The notes: generated by a model from the sequence alone, not told the origin. Counted from the stretch's first letter, positions 1 to 9,803 are shown. The stretch: DNA of 64,000 nucleotides from Bordetella avium (GCF_034424645.1 NZ_CP139969.1:1860001-1924000); one strand, 5' to 3'. Translations and numbers: made by a program.

Positions 1-750
1 CAGGTCATTTAGGAGCTGGGCGTTACCCAACTGGCATGTTTCGACGTTGAGGGCGAGGCTTGCACCCCGGCCGGTGAGTGCCGAACGTGCGGTCTGCGCC
101 ATCGCCTGGTCGGCCAGGGCGAGTGTCAGACGGTCAATTTCGTTGCAGTCTTTGATGGCCTCGATGAAGTAGGAGGGCGGCAAAAGGCCAAGTATGGGGT
201 GGTTCCAGCGCGCCAGAATTTCGGCCCCGGCCGGTTGCAGCGTGCGGACATCGAACTTGGGCTGATAGTAAGGAATGAATTCGCCACGATCGAGTCCGGC
301 ACGAATGGCCTCAGGGCTGGGCGGCTCTGGCGCGGAGCTTGCCTTATTGCCTGCGGGTTGCGCGGAATCGCTTTCGTAGCGGCGCAGCAAGGATTCCAGC
401 CGGCTCAGTTTGAGCGGTTTTCCGAGATCGCCCAACACCTGAAGGCCCGACAGGCTGGCCATATGCAGAATGGCAGCAGTCAGGTCGCTGGAGACATCGC
501 TGCTCAGGATGACGGACTTCACCAGCTTTCGCTGGCTGGCCTCTCGCAGGAACTGCGTGCCGTCCATGCCTGGGGTGCGCACGTCGCAGATGACAATGTC
601 GGCAACGCCATGCTCCTCAAGCTGGCTGAGGGCATGGTTACCTTCCTGAGCTTGAATGATACGGGTGAACCCGAGCATTTCGAGGGCTCGAACAAGGACC
701 AGACGTTGCACGGGATGGTCTTCGATGACGAGGACGGCCGGCTGTTTCAT
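1..750 (-). CDS. REC-EAL response regulator, c-di-GMP phosphodiesterase (partial)
   Basis: The minus strand from the ATG at 748-750 reads openly to the window edge, so the C-terminus lies outside. Residues 1-125 are a receiver domain: the acidic pair in VIEDHP, the phospho-acceptor Asp56 in VICDVRTPG and the conserved Lys in DLGKPL are all present. An EAL domain starts near residue 140 with PYYQPKFD, AEILARW (EIL in place of EAL) and LALNVETC. The order matches RocR-like proteins, which hydrolyse cyclic di-GMP under control of a histidine kinase. No kinase is visible in the window. The later EAL catalytic residues are off the edge, so activity cannot be judged. Confidence 0.85.
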   Translation of the reverse strand, partial: MKQPAVLVIEDHPVQRLVLVRALEMLGFTRIIQAQEGNHALSQLEEHGVADIVICDVRTPGMDGTQFLREASQRKLVKSVILSSDVSSDLTAAILHMASLSGLQVLGDLGKPLKLSRLESLLRRYESDSAQPAGNKASSAPEPPSPEAIRAGLDRGEFIPYYQPKFDVRTLQPAGAEILARWNHPILGLLPPSYFIEAIKDCNEIDRLTLALADQAMAQTARSALTGRGASLALNVETCQLGNAQLLNDL

Positions 751-1516
751 GCGGGGTCGTGAGAATCAGGGTTGACGCAAACGTTAAGGAGCGTATGAAG
801 GATGGGAGGAGCAAGACCTGCGGCTAGCACGGGCTCCGCGCTGCAGGGGATGCAATTCTTGCAATTTATATCTTTTTTTATATCTGGTTGAACACAAATT
901 TCCAAGATCATGCCCCGTATATTGTCGACAACGGGGCTTTGCCTCTGTGGAGGGGCCCTGCGCTGCCTTAACGATAATGTGTCTGCGATCACTCGAATCG
1001 GCAAAATATCGGGGCACGAGACGCGTTATTACCGCATTCGTCACCCTGAATCCCTCAAACTATCAGAACAATCTTTGGAGTCTATCGGCAATGCTGAAAT
1101 CCAAGGCAAGTCTGATTGTGACGACTGTTGCACACAAGCCGTGGCCCACGACGTTAACGGTGGTCGGCCCAACAACTTTAGGGTGGCGGCTTCGGCGTCG
1201 GTCGGTGCACCTGTCAAGCCATGTTGTCTGCCTGGACCGTTTTGGGCCTCGCCGAGCAGGCTGTAGAAACGAATCTGATAATATTCAGGTTCCTGTAAGA
1301 GCCTCGGGAAGCCCGTCGCCGCATAGCGCGATGTTTCCCCATTTATGACCGAAGAGCCTCCGTCTCGATGCGGCACTGTGCCGCGATACCTTGTCCGCCT
1401 GCGGACACCCGCTTTTTCTATTCAGCTGCTTGCTGCGCTGAATGTCCTTTCTATCAAAGGCCCATGGCTACGCCTGTCTGCGCGTGGCCATGGGCGTTTC
1501 TATTTGAGGTTGGTTG
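751..1516. other. Long intergenic region with structured terC leader
   Basis: These 766 bases lie between the divergent REC-EAL and TerC genes. No convincing coding sequence is present; the open frames here look random. A short AT-rich patch lies at 860-900. The last 150 bases, 1370-1495, hold four inverted repeats listed separately. I see no rRNA, tRNA or known RNA motif. Confidence 0.6.
1370..1500 (+). promoter_or_regulatory. Four consecutive hairpins in the 5' leader of the TerC gene
   Basis: Four inverted repeats are seen in 126 bases. They are CGGCAC/GTGCCG at 1371-1383; TGTCCGC/GCGGACA at 1392-1407, followed by CCCGC and five T; ATTCAGC/GCTGAAT at 1420-1443; and a 14-bp stem with one G-T pair at 1460-1473 with 1482-1495. 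The last ends 21 bases before the start codon and just before the Shine-Dalgarno GAGGT. TerC/Alx genes are often controlled by manganese or pH-responsive leaders. The GGGGAGUA core of the yybP-ykoY riboswitch is not present, so the class is unknown. Confidence 0.5.
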
Positions 1517-3046
1517 ATGTTATTTGATTGGATGTCCGATCCTACCGCCTGGGTTGGGCTTGCCACACTGATCGTTCTGGAGATCGTGCTGGGCATCGAC
1601 AATCTTGTGTTCATCGCCATTTTGGCCGACAAGCTTCCCGCGCATCAGCGCAATCAGGCACGCATGCTGGGCCTGACGCTGGCGCTCGTGATGCGCCTGG
1701 GGTTGCTGGCCAGCATCGCCTGGGTCGTGACGCTGACCGCGCCCTTGTTCACGGTGTTGGGCGCGGAAATTTCTGGCCGCGATCTGATCCTGATTTTTGG
1801 CGGGCTCTTTCTGCTATTCAAAGGCACGATGGAATTGCATGAGCGCGTGGAAGGCCGATCGCATGTCAGCGGGGATCGCCAGCACTATGCGGTGTTTTGG
1901 CAGGTGATCGCGCAGATTGTGGTCTTGGATGCCGTGTTTTCGCTGGATTCGGTCATTACGGCCGTGGGCATGGTGCAGGATCTAAGCATCATGATGACGG
2001 CGGTGGTCGTGGCGATGGTCGTCATGATGTTGGCCAGCCGGCCGCTGATGGCTTTTGTCGGCCGTCATCCGACGGTGGTGATCCTCTGTCTGGGCCTGTT
2101 GTTGATGATCGGTTTCAGCCTCGTGGCTGAAGGTTTGGGGTACGAGATTCCGAAGGGCTACCTCTACGCCGCCATCGGTTTTGCGATTCTTATCGAAGTG
2201 TTCAACCAGCTGGCGCAGCGTAATCGCGATGTATCTGGGCTGGGACGGCGCGAGCGCACCGCACGCGCGGTGCTGAAGCTATTGCGCGGCGGACGCGAGT
2301 CGACGGCCGAGCCCGATATGGGCCTGGATGAGGAAGCCGCCTTCGCACCCGAGGAGAGCAGCCTCATCGAGGGGGTGTTGTCGATGGGTGAGCGCGATCT
2401 GCGCAGCATCATGGTGCCGCGTGGCGAAATGGTGTGGCTTGATGTGAAGGACGACGCCCAGACTGTGCTCAACAAATTTGCCTCGGGCCACTCGCGCTTG
2501 CCGTTGTGTGATGGCGATCCGGCCAATGTTGTGGGGGTATTGCACTTCAAAGATGTGCTGGGGCCGCTGCGCGTACCGGGCGCGGTGGATCTTATCGAGT
2601 TGGCCCAGGAGCCGCATTACGTGCCGGAGACCGTTCCCGTCATCAAGCTGCTGGCCGCCATGCGCGAATCTCGCGATCATCTGTTGATCGTGGTCGATGA
2701 GCACGGGGTCTGCGAAGGCTTGGTCACGCCGATGGATTTGCTGACTGCGGTGGCGGGGGATCTGCCTGAACATCCGGGCGACACCGTCTCCGGCGCTGCG
2801 CAGATGGCGGATGGTTCCTGGTTGCTTGACGGCCGGTTGGCCACGCCCGAGGCCGCACGCATCATCGGCGCGCCGGAGTTGGTGCTGGACTATGATGATG
2901 ACGCCACGCTGGCGGGGTGTGTGCTGCGGGCGGCAGGCAGTCTGCCCATCGCTGGTGGAAAGACGCGCTGGCGCGATTGGGAGTTCGAGGTGACCCGCCT
3001 GGATGGCCGCCGCATTGCCCAGGTCCATGCGCGGCGGCTGGCCTGA
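1517..3046 (+). CDS. TerC family membrane protein with CBS and CorC/HlyC domains
   Basis: The protein has 509 residues. Residues 1-230 form a TerC-type domain with about seven membrane segments and the hallmark acidic motifs [10 protein letters not shown] and [19 protein letters not shown] linker leads to a CBS pair (about 280-400, with [11 protein letters not shown] and LIVVDEHG) and a transporter-associated CorC/HlyC domain at the C-terminus. This is the YoaE/YegH architecture. TerC relatives such as Alx and MntP-like proteins are linked to manganese export and to loading of exported metalloenzymes; the substrate here is inferred. The ATG at 1517 is preferred over TTG 1514 because GAGGT at 1505-1509 is well spaced. 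It stands alone behind the hairpin leader. Confidence 0.88.
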   Translation: MLFDWMSDPTAWVGLATLIVLEIVLGIDNLVFIAILADKLPAHQRNQARMLGLTLALVMRLGLLASIAWVVTLTAPLFTVLGAEISGRDLILIFGGLFLLFKGTMELHERVEGRSHVSGDRQHYAVFWQVIAQIVVLDAVFSLDSVITAVGMVQDLSIMMTAVVVAMVVMMLASRPLMAFVGRHPTVVILCLGLLLMIGFSLVAEGLGYEIPKGYLYAAIGFAILIEVFNQLAQRNRDVSGLGRRERTARAVLKLLRGGRESTAEPDMGLDEEAAFAPEESSLIEGVLSMGERDLRSIMVPRGEMVWLDVKDDAQTVLNKFASGHSRLPLCDGDPANVVGVLHFKDVLGPLRVPGAVDLIELAQEPHYVPETVPVIKLLAAMRESRDHLLIVVDEHGVCEGLVTPMDLLTAVAGDLPEHPGDTVSGAAQMADGSWLLDGRLATPEAARIIGAPELVLDYDDDATLAGCVLRAAGSLPIAGGKTRWRDWEFEVTRLDGRRIAQVHARRLA

Positions 3047-3050
3047 CGGC

Positions 3051-3830
3051 TCAGGCGCGTTCGTGTAGTTCCAGCTCCAGCGTGCCTAGGTCGCCGTAGC
3101 GTAGGCTGACGCGGCCTCGGGCCGGCACATCGATGACACCCGCATACGAGCCGGTAATGATGTGCTGGCCTGCAACCAGACCCTTGCCGTTTTCGCGCAG
3201 ATAATTGACCAGCCAATATAGGCCGGCAAGCGGCTCGCCGTCAGGATGCCGGCCGTCGATCAGGCGTTCGGCCTGACCCTCGATATGCAGTGTAAGCGGC
3301 ATCGTGGCGGGCGCGGCCTGGGTAATAGCGGGCCCCAACACGAGGCCATCATTATTGAGATGGTCCGCCAGTAATTCGATGTGAGGCAGATGTTGCGGTT
3401 CACGGTAGCGGCTGCCGATCACCTCCAGCGCTAGTCGGGCGCCGCCGATCGAGGCCTCGATTTCCGCTTGCGCATAGGGCTTTGCGCGCGGCGGTAGGTC
3501 GTGGCGCAGCTCGAAAGCGATTTCTGGTTCTATGCGCACCTGGCCTCGACCCAAGCTTAACGGGCCCGCACGTTGCAAGCCGCTTACATAAATGGGCGCC
3601 AAACGTAGTTTGTCCGGCAGCGGTAGACCACATTTCCATGCGGCGATGGGGTCGCCTTCGACTAATCGCAACGCGGATTGGGCTTGCTGGACCGCTAGCG
3701 CCTGGCCTTGAGTGGCGGGGCGGCAGGTCTCGGGCAAACGCTCACCCGGCGCATGCCGGGCCTTGCGCAGAATGCGGGCGGCAGCGGGAGCGCCAGCATA
3801 AAACTGGATGGGTTCGGACATGAGAGGCAA
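3051..3830 (-). CDS. 2-keto-4-pentenoate hydratase family protein
   Basis: This 259-residue protein resembles the MhpD/DmpE hydratase and 4-oxalocrotonate decarboxylase branch of the fumarylacetoacetate hydrolase superfamily. Supporting segments are AAWKCGLPL, the EPEIAFEL metal-binding motif near residue 105 and the C-terminal VAGQHIITGSYAGVIDV block. Such enzymes add water to 2-hydroxypentadienoate in meta-cleavage of aromatics. No other ring-cleavage gene is adjacent, so the substrate is unknown. The start may be the second Met (3821) since neither start has a clear ribosome binding site. It converges with the TerC gene, with only four bases between the stop codons. Confidence 0.8.
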   Translation of the reverse strand: MPLMSEPIQFYAGAPAAARILRKARHAPGERLPETCRPATQGQALAVQQAQSALRLVEGDPIAAWKCGLPLPDKLRLAPIYVSGLQRAGPLSLGRGQVRIEPEIAFELRHDLPPRAKPYAQAEIEASIGGARLALEVIGSRYREPQHLPHIELLADHLNNDGLVLGPAITQAAPATMPLTLHIEGQAERLIDGRHPDGEPLAGLYWLVNYLRENGKGLVAGQHIITGSYAGVIDVPARGRVSLRYGDLGTLELELHERA

Positions 3831-4015
3831 AAGGCTTAGTCTACGCTCCGGGACTCTATGCCATCAAGGCGCGGCGGGATTTCACTTTCTGCGCTGATGC
3901 CCGTCGTGCTTTCTTATTTTTTAGATTTTTGATTGTAGATATGGTAAACAAGCCGCTGATTTGATTAGTCAAGGTTACGGTGCCGCAACAGGTATGCGGG
4001 CCCTCTATTGCAATA

Positions 4016-4768
4016 ATGGCTTCTTCGATGACCTTGGCGCTCGCGCGCTTTCTGTTTGGTTTTTCTCTTGCTTTGGCGTGCACGGCAATTTTCCTTGCGG
4101 TGAGCATGGTGTGCCTGTACTTCGTGCGCCGCGCGGTGCGAACGCTGCCCGATGAGCGTCATCAGGATCTGGTAAGTGCTGCGGCAGTACTGTTGTGTGT
4201 GGTGGTGGCGTTGCTGGGCTGTTATGCCAGCGGGCATGCTTTGCACGCTTGGCTGGGGCGCGGCATCGCCATGGGCCAACCCAACTGGCTTGCGGGCAAT
4301 AGTCATGTGTCGGCTGCGGCGCTAATGGGCGCTACCGTGGCCTTAGGCTTGGCTGCGGCCATGCCGGGCTTGTGGCGGCGCCTGCGTGAGCCGCAAGCCA
4401 AGGCGGAAACGCCAGCGGTCTCCAGTAAGGCAAGCGCCAAACTGGCCAAGGTCGAGAAAACAGCCAAGGCCGAGAAAGCAGCCCGCCGTGCAGGGGGGCG
4501 TGCGCCGCGGATCGCCGCCCTGGGGTGGGGGGCGCTGTTTCTGATCTTGCTGGGTGGGGTCTTGCTGGCCTTTGCTTATATTGTGGCGCCGCCGGGTCCG
4601 GCGTCTTTGGCGGCGGGGGCCGATGCCAAAGCCATCGCCCGCGCCGATCTGCATGCCGAACATGCGAGCCGCGCCCGTCCGGTGTATTACGCGGGGGCGG
4701 GCTTGTTGGGGGCGGGAGGGCTGATGTTGCTCGCTTGGGTGGTCTTGCGCCGGCGCGAACAAGCCTGA
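4016..4768 (+). CDS. Hypothetical membrane protein with an Ala/Lys-rich cytoplasmic loop
   Basis: I do not recognise a named family. The 250-residue product has hydrophobic segments near residues 5-30, 50-75, 100-120, 165-190 and 222-242, so about five membrane passes. Between the third and fourth lies a charged stretch rich in Ala, Lys and Glu (AKLAKVEKTAKAEKAARR), likely cytoplasmic. The C-terminus WVVLRRREQA is positively charged. The ATG at 4016 was chosen because upstream codons lack membrane character; a second Met follows at 4028. The gene is isolated and lies in front of the CSS-EAL gene. The AT-rich stretch 3905-3965 probably holds its promoter. Confidence 0.7.
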   Translation: MASSMTLALARFLFGFSLALACTAIFLAVSMVCLYFVRRAVRTLPDERHQDLVSAAAVLLCVVVALLGCYASGHALHAWLGRGIAMGQPNWLAGNSHVSAAALMGATVALGLAAAMPGLWRRLREPQAKAETPAVSSKASAKLAKVEKTAKAEKAARRAGGRAPRIAALGWGALFLILLGGVLLAFAYIVAPPGPASLAAGADAKAIARADLHAEHASRARPVYYAGAGLLGAGGLMLLAWVVLRRREQA

Positions 4769-4828
4769 ACGCCGGAACTCAGGTACGCTCATTAATCTGG
4801 ATTTCGGGTGCACACAAGGAGGAAGGGC

Positions 4829-6388
4829 GTGCGACATGCCAGTTTTACCGTGCTGCCCGGAAAGCTGTGGCGCTGTTTTTCGCTAACGCTAGTGTTTCTA
4901 GTGCCTTTGGTGGTCTGTCTTGTCGTGAGCTGGATGGCCGCGCAGCGCTTGACCCAGGCTCAGGCCGATGCAAAGGCTGCCATGGCCCGTAATCAGATCG
5001 GGCATATCCTGAATGAGGCCTGGCAGGCGGTCGACATGATGTTGCCCCTGTTGCGCGGCACTTGCGCCGAAGCGCGGCCCGTATTGGTACGCACACTCAA
5101 CACAAAGCCCTATTTCCGCTCCTTGTTACTGTTGCAGGGGCAGCAGCCTTATTGCGCCACCAACCTCGTGGTGGCGCGCGCCAATACGCCGTCCTGGCGT
5201 TGGGAGGCGCCGCCGGGGCGCTGGTTGCGTCTGGTGGACGGTATGCCTTTCATGCGGGAGCGGCCTGCTTTGCTGGTCGGCGCTTCCGGTCATGGCGGAC
5301 GCCGCGCCGTGGCCGTGGTCGACGGCCAGTATCTCCAGGAGATGCTGGACTCCGTGGCGGCGCTCGGTGGCCACCGCGTCGAATTCAAGATGCAGGGTGG
5401 CGGCAATCTGCTTAGCCGCCCGGCGGTGGCCGGCGGTGATGAGGGGGTGATGGCGCGTGAGGCATTCACCTCGGCAGGGGTGCCAGTCAGCATCGAGGTG
5501 ATGCTGCCCGAATCAGAGGTCATCAAAGAATGGACGCGCATTCTGATCGGTTTCTTGCCGCTGGCTTTGTTGGTGAGCTGTTTGATGGTGTGGGCTTTAC
5601 GCCATTTGCAGCTGCAGCAGACTTCCGTGCAGGATCAGATCCGCCGTGCGATGCGGGCGGGGGAGTTCCACATGGAGTACCAACCCATTTATTCATCCAA
5701 AAGTGGGCGCTGCGAGGGAGCCGAGGCGCTGATGCGTTGGCGGCATCCTGGGGCGGGTGCGATCAGCCCCGAGGTGTTCATCGCGGCGGCGGAGGCGGAA
5801 GGGGCAATCGTGCCCTTGACCCGTCACGCCTTGGGGCTGATTGCGCAAGACTTGCCTCAAATGAATCTGCCGGCAGGCTTTCATTTGAGTGTGAACCTGG
5901 CCGCCGAGCATTTGCTGCATCGGGAGTTCGTGAGTGATGTTGCGGCGTTTGCAGCCCGGATCGCGCCATGGTCTCCGCACCTGGTTCTGGAGTTGACCGA
6001 GCGCAGTCTGGTGGAGGATGCCGCCCAGGCCTTGAGCAATATCCGAGCAGTGCGCACGAGCGGCGTCAGCATCGCGATCGATGATTTCGGTTCGGGCTAT
6101 TGTTCGCTGGCTTATCTGCAACAGTTTCCGGTGGATTACCTCAAGGTCGACAAGACGTTTATTGTCGGCATTGAAAATGCGCAGCAGGAGTCGCCCATTT
6201 TGGACATGATTTTGGCGCTGGCCCGTCGCCTCGAACTGGAGGTCGTTGCCGAAGGCGTGAGCACGCGTGGACAGTTGGACTATCTGTTGGCCCGGGACGT
6301 GGCGTATGTGCAGGGTTTTCTGGTGGCCGAGCCCATGCGGGCGCAGGTATTTGCCGACTGGTACCGGGAGCAGGTTTCCTTAAGCTGA
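4829..6388 (+). CDS. CSS-motif EAL cyclic di-GMP phosphodiesterase
   Basis: The protein has 519 residues. A membrane segment (about 14-35) is followed by a periplasmic CSS-motif domain with two conserved cysteines (TCAEARP and QPYCATN), then a second membrane segment near 235-255. A full EAL domain follows: MEYQPIY, GAEALMRWRHP, LSVNLAAEHL, LELTERSLVED, IAIDDFGSGYCSL, LKVDKTFI and VVAEGV. In E. coli PdeC relatives the periplasmic cysteines form a redox-sensitive switch over cyclic di-GMP hydrolysis; this role is inferred. The GTG at 4829 has AGGAGG six bases upstream, so it is preferred to GTG 4808. A strong terminator lies downstream at 6561-6602. Confidence 0.9.
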   Translation: MRHASFTVLPGKLWRCFSLTLVFLVPLVVCLVVSWMAAQRLTQAQADAKAAMARNQIGHILNEAWQAVDMMLPLLRGTCAEARPVLVRTLNTKPYFRSLLLLQGQQPYCATNLVVARANTPSWRWEAPPGRWLRLVDGMPFMRERPALLVGASGHGGRRAVAVVDGQYLQEMLDSVAALGGHRVEFKMQGGGNLLSRPAVAGGDEGVMAREAFTSAGVPVSIEVMLPESEVIKEWTRILIGFLPLALLVSCLMVWALRHLQLQQTSVQDQIRRAMRAGEFHMEYQPIYSSKSGRCEGAEALMRWRHPGAGAISPEVFIAAAEAEGAIVPLTRHALGLIAQDLPQMNLPAGFHLSVNLAAEHLLHREFVSDVAAFAARIAPWSPHLVLELTERSLVEDAAQALSNIRAVRTSGVSIAIDDFGSGYCSLAYLQQFPVDYLKVDKTFIVGIENAQQESPILDMILALARRLELEVVAEGVSTRGQLDYLLARDVAYVQGFLVAEPMRAQVFADWYREQVSLS

Positions 6389-6560
6389 ATTGAAACCGCA
6401 GTCCGTTGCGGAAGCGGGCTTTGGTGGCGAGCCCGGCCTGTCGCCGGCTTGCGATGCTTGCCGTGCAGAGACTAGCCACCAGGAAAGACAGCAAGGACCT
6501 GCAGCGGGAGGCTCTCTTTGTCTGCCGGCACAACTGACGCTGACTAAGCTGTGGCGGCAA

Positions 6561-6602
6561 GCCATAAGAAAAGCCGGCGCAAGGGCCGGCTTTTCTTATG
6601 GC
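6561..6602. terminator. Bidirectional terminator with an 18-bp perfect stem
   Basis: Arms 6561-6578 and 6585-6602 are perfectly complementary over 18 bp around a six-base loop. The outer part of the stem is A-rich on one side and T-rich on the other (AAGAAAAG / CTTTTCTT). It can therefore stop transcription both from the EAL gene on the plus strand and from the DUF4148 gene on the minus strand. Confidence 0.8.
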
Positions 6603-6651
6603 CTTGCGCTCGCTGGCCCGGCTCGGGCGGAGCTTTTGGCGCTTTGCCGCA

Positions 6652-6987
6652 TCAGAATCCGTTGGCGTGGGGCGGGTAGTCCAGTTCGCCAAAGGTGTAT
6701 TCACCCTTTGCCTTGGCTTGGGCAAGCTCCTGGGCGACTTCTGCGCGGGACTTGCCGGACTGGATTGCGAGGGTGGGCGGGTAGTCCAGTTCGCCGGTAG
6801 TGTACTGACCATCGGCCTTGGCTTGGGCCAGTTCCTGAGCCACTTGGGCGCGGGTTTTCGCTTGGCTGTCTTGCTGGCCGTACACGCCTTGATAGGGGAT
6901 GTTGTTGGGCTCGATGTTTTGCGAGGCCTGGGCAGCAGCGGTCAATAGGGTCAAGGACATCAGTACAGCGGTGCTGAGGGTTTTCAT
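6652..6987 (-). CDS. Small secreted DUF4148 protein with tandem repeat
   Basis: The 111-residue product starts with a signal peptide (MKTLSTAVLMSLTLLTAAAQASQ). The mature part contains two near-identical copies of about 30 residues built on the pattern R-A-x-V-A-Q-E-L-A-Q-A-K-A-x-G-x-Y-T, each ending in GELDYPP. This pattern is typical of DUF4148 proteins, which are abundant in Burkholderiales and predicted to be periplasmic. No biochemical function is known. The gene is monocistronic, ends at the terminator 6561-6602 and has an AT-rich upstream region (7085-7180) likely holding its promoter. Confidence 0.85.
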   Translation of the reverse strand: MKTLSTAVLMSLTLLTAAAQASQNIEPNNIPYQGVYGQQDSQAKTRAQVAQELAQAKADGQYTTGELDYPPTLAIQSGKSRAEVAQELAQAKAKGEYTFGELDYPPHANGF

Positions 6988-7445
6988 AGTCTTTCCTTTG
7001 GTCTGGGGTTCCTGGGATCGGACCCGGCGGATAGCCCGTCAAAGTTCGTTTGTGTTTCCCAATGCCTGCATTGTGCGCGGTACGTAGACTAGGATAAACC
7101 CGGATTTTTTGAAAAGATTATTCCATTTATCGATGTAATATAGGGGGTGCTAGGGTTTTATTTCCCATTTTATCGCGTTCCACTATCGAGATTTGGGGAG
7201 GATAGCCTAAGCCATTGCTCGCAGCACGCCATGCCTGCCCATGAACAAAGGCGGGCAGCGGTTCGTTTTCGAATTAAAACGCGCAGATACGCGCGTCTCT
7301 CCTATACGAGCCGCTTAGCCTCGCCCGAGGCAGCCAGTGCCGGCTGGCAGGGAAGGGGAGCAAAAGGCGCAGATCGAGGGGTGCCGATATAATCACGGGT
7401 TCGGCCCGGCCTTTCTCGTTCTCGCGCTTCTTGCGCTTATCTCAA
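6988..7445. other. Intergenic region with promoters for the DUF4148 and amino acid ABC genes
   Basis: No coding sequence is supported. The part near 7085-7180 is AT-rich and probably serves the minus-strand DUF4148 gene. A TATAAT box lies at 7388-7393, about 50 bases before the ABC-binding protein start. I could not see a good -35 box. The remainder is GC-rich without recognised structure. Confidence 0.45.
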
Positions 7446-8228
7446 ATGAAAAAACTCAGTGCTGTTTTGATGATGTCCGCTTTGCTTGCCGCCTGCGGCC
7501 AGAGCGATAACACCCCGCAGGCCGCCGCGCCGGCCGCTCCTAAGAAGGTTGTGGTGGGCCTGGATGACAATTTCCCGCCCATGGGTTTTCGCGACGAGAA
7601 GAATCAACTGGTCGGTTTTGACATCGACATGGCCCGGGAGGCCAGTCGCCGTATGGGCGTCGAAGTCGAGTTCAAGCCTATTGACTGGAGCGCCAAGGAG
7701 GCTGAGCTCAATGGCAAGCGCGTGGATGTGCTCTGGAACGGCCTGACGATCACCGACGAACGTAAGAAGAATATCGCTTTCACCCAGCCCTATATGGCGA
7801 ATCACCAGATCATTCTGGTGACCGCATCCTCGCCTATTCAGACCAAGGCCGATCTGGCCGGCCGCGTTCTCGGGGCTCAAGATGGCAGCAGCGCCGTCGA
7901 TGCCATCAAGAAAGAGGAAGCTGTGGCCAAGAGCCTGAAGGAGCTCAAGCTGTTCGGCGACAACGTGACGGCCCTGATGGATTTGTCGGCCACCCGCCTG
8001 GATGGCGTCGTGGTGGATGAGGTGGTGGGCCGTTATCTGGCCTCCAAGCGTCCGGGCGAGTATCGTGTTCTGGATGAAAACTTCGGCACCGAAGACTATG
8101 GCGTAGGCGTGCGCAAAGACGATACCGACTTGCATGCCAAGCTGGACCGCACGCTGGCCGACATGAAGCAGGACGGCACCTCGGGCCGCATCGCCACGCA
8201 GTGGTTCGGCGCCGACATCATTAAGTAA
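7446..8228 (+). CDS. Polar amino acid ABC transporter, substrate-binding lipoprotein
   Basis: The 260-residue protein has a lipoprotein signal ending in LLAACG at residues 16-21, so it is tethered by the Cys to a membrane. The mature part is a family 3 solute-binding protein (ArgT/GlnH/FliY type): VVVGLDDNFPPMGF, GFDIDMAREASRRMG, VDVLWNGLTITDERK and the later GVRKDDTDL block. Family 3 proteins bind polar amino acids or cystine; the ligand cannot be read from the sequence. The gene is followed in the same direction by the permease and ATPase and forms a three-gene operon with them. The ATG at 7446 is chosen since it begins a normal signal peptide. Confidence 0.92.
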   Translation: MKKLSAVLMMSALLAACGQSDNTPQAAAPAAPKKVVVGLDDNFPPMGFRDEKNQLVGFDIDMAREASRRMGVEVEFKPIDWSAKEAELNGKRVDVLWNGLTITDERKKNIAFTQPYMANHQIILVTASSPIQTKADLAGRVLGAQDGSSAVDAIKKEEAVAKSLKELKLFGDNVTALMDLSATRLDGVVVDEVVGRYLASKRPGEYRVLDENFGTEDYGVGVRKDDTDLHAKLDRTLADMKQDGTSGRIATQWFGADIIK

Positions 8229-8252
8229 GCAGGGCAGGGCCCCAACCTCCGT

Positions 8253-8906
8253 ATGGACTACGTAATATCTTTGTTGGGGCCGATGGCCGACGGCGCCAAG
8301 GTCACCCTGTCGCTGTTCTTCATCACGCTGGCCCTGGCCGTGCCGCTGGGGCTGTTGCTGGCCCTGGCGCGCCTTTCCCGTTTCCGGCTGCTGTCGCGTT
8401 TGGTGAACGCCTATATATGGCTGATGCGCGGCACGCCGCTGATGTTGCAGCTGCTGTTCATCTATTTTGCTCTGCCTTTCGTGCCGGTGATCGGCGTTCG
8501 GCTGCCTGACTTCCCGGCCGCCATCGTGGCCTTCGCCCTGAATTACGCCGCCTATTTCGCCGAGATTTTTCGCGCGGGCATCCTATCGGTGGATCGTGGG
8601 CAGTATGAAGGCAGCAAGGTGCTGGGGATGTCGTATTTGCAGACCATGCGCCGTATCGTACTGCCGCAGATGGTGCAGCGCGTGTTGCCCCCCATGAGCA
8701 ATGAGACCATCACGCTGGTCAAAGATACGTCGCTGATCTACGTGCTGGCGCTCAATGACATTTTGCGCACCGCGCGCGGCATCGTGCAGCGGGATTTCAC
8801 CACCACCCCGTTTCTGGTGGCGGCGGCCTTTTACCTTCTGATGACGCTGGTGCTGACCTGGTTCTTCCAGCACCTGGAAAAACGCTATGCCAAGTATGAC
8901 GAGTAA
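8253..8906 (+). CDS. Polar amino acid ABC transporter permease
   Basis: This 217-residue protein is a HisM/GlnP/ArtM-type inner-membrane permease. It has about five membrane segments, [19 protein letters not shown] near the N-terminus and the cytoplasmic EAA loop [23 protein letters not shown] that contacts the ATPase. Only one permease gene is present, so it presumably works as a homodimer. It starts 24 bases after the binding protein and overlaps the ATPase gene by 20 bases. Confidence 0.93.
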   Translation: MDYVISLLGPMADGAKVTLSLFFITLALAVPLGLLLALARLSRFRLLSRLVNAYIWLMRGTPLMLQLLFIYFALPFVPVIGVRLPDFPAAIVAFALNYAAYFAEIFRAGILSVDRGQYEGSKVLGMSYLQTMRRIVLPQMVQRVLPPMSNETITLVKDTSLIYVLALNDILRTARGIVQRDFTTTPFLVAAAFYLLMTLVLTWFFQHLEKRYAKYDE

Positions 8907-9666
8907 TCTGCCCATGATCGATGCCCTGGGCATCGTCAAATCTTTTGGCGGGACGCGGGTGCTGGATGGGCTGTCGCTCAGTCTTGCACAAGGGGAGGTA
9001 GTGGCCGTGATCGGGCCGTCGGGATCGGGCAAGAGCACGTTTTTGCGCTGCCTGAATCATCTGGAGACGATCGATCAGGGCAGTATCGCCATCGAAGGCG
9101 AGATGCTCGCGCGCGGGGCGCCGGACGGCCACAGCATCTATGTCAGCGATGCCGAGGTGCGCCGCATCTGCCGCAAAATGGGTATGGTGTTTCAGTCCTT
9201 CAATCTCTTTCCGCACATGACGGTTTTGCAGAACGTCATCGAAGCGCCGATGGTCGTCAAGGGCATGAAGCGCGACGCGATTGTGCCCAAGGCGGAGGAG
9301 CTGCTGCGCAAAGTGGGGCTGCTCAATAAGCGCGATAATTATCCGGGGCGGTTGTCGGGCGGTCAGAAGCAGCGGGTGGCGATTGCCCGGGCGCTGGCCA
9401 TGGAGCCTGACATCATGCTCTTCGATGAGCCGACTTCGGCGCTGGACCCGGAGCTGACGGTCGAGGTGTTGCGCACCATGCGGCAATTGGCCGAAGAACA
9501 TATGACCATGCTGGTCGTCACCCATGAAATGGGTTTCGCCCGAGAGGCCGCCCATCGCGTCATTTTCATGGACCAAGGGCGTATTGTCGAAGAAGCGCCG
9601 TCGCAGCAGTTTTTCGACGCGCCGCAACAGGCGCGCACCAAGGCGTTTCTGGGGCAGATGCTGTAG
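8887..9666 (+). CDS. Polar amino acid ABC transporter ATP-binding protein
   Basis: The 259-residue protein is a GlnQ/HisP-type ATPase. Seen are Walker [10 protein letters not shown], the Q-loop [11 protein letters not shown], the signature [15 protein letters not shown], Walker [15 protein letters not shown] and the switch His in VVTHEMGFA. It energises uptake through the preceding permease. The ATG at 8887 has GGAAAA six bases upstream and overlaps the permease; starts at 8896 or 8914 remain possible. An imperfect hairpin lies downstream at 9763-9803. Confidence 0.93.
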   Translation: MPSMTSNLPMIDALGIVKSFGGTRVLDGLSLSLAQGEVVAVIGPSGSGKSTFLRCLNHLETIDQGSIAIEGEMLARGAPDGHSIYVSDAEVRRICRKMGMVFQSFNLFPHMTVLQNVIEAPMVVKGMKRDAIVPKAEELLRKVGLLNKRDNYPGRLSGGQKQRVAIARALAMEPDIMLFDEPTSALDPELTVEVLRTMRQLAEEHMTMLVVTHEMGFAREAAHRVIFMDQGRIVEEAPSQQFFDAPQQARTKAFLGQML

Positions 9667-9762
9667 CGCTGCGCCGGCGGCATTGGCAATCTTTGGCTCA
9701 CTATGCATGGTGGGCCGACGCCGCAGACTTATCTTGACGCGGGCTGCGCGTCTGCACAGGCT

Positions 9763-9803
9763 GGCTTGGCTGGCAGGGGCGAAACGCCTGCCTGAGCCAA
9801 GCC
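9763..9803. terminator. Imperfect long hairpin downstream of the amino acid ABC operon
   Basis: GGCTTGGCT (9763-9771) pairs with AGCCAAGCC (9795-9803), and the inner GGCAGG pairs with CCTGCC across a two-base bulge, closing on an AAA-containing loop. There is no T tract, so it may be a factor-assisted terminator or a 3'-end stabiliser for the operon. Confidence 0.4.

Noticed and set aside
1370..1500. yybP-ykoY manganese riboswitch upstream of the TerC gene
   Set aside because: The expected GGGGAGUA-type core is not seen. I keep the structured leader as a feature without a class.
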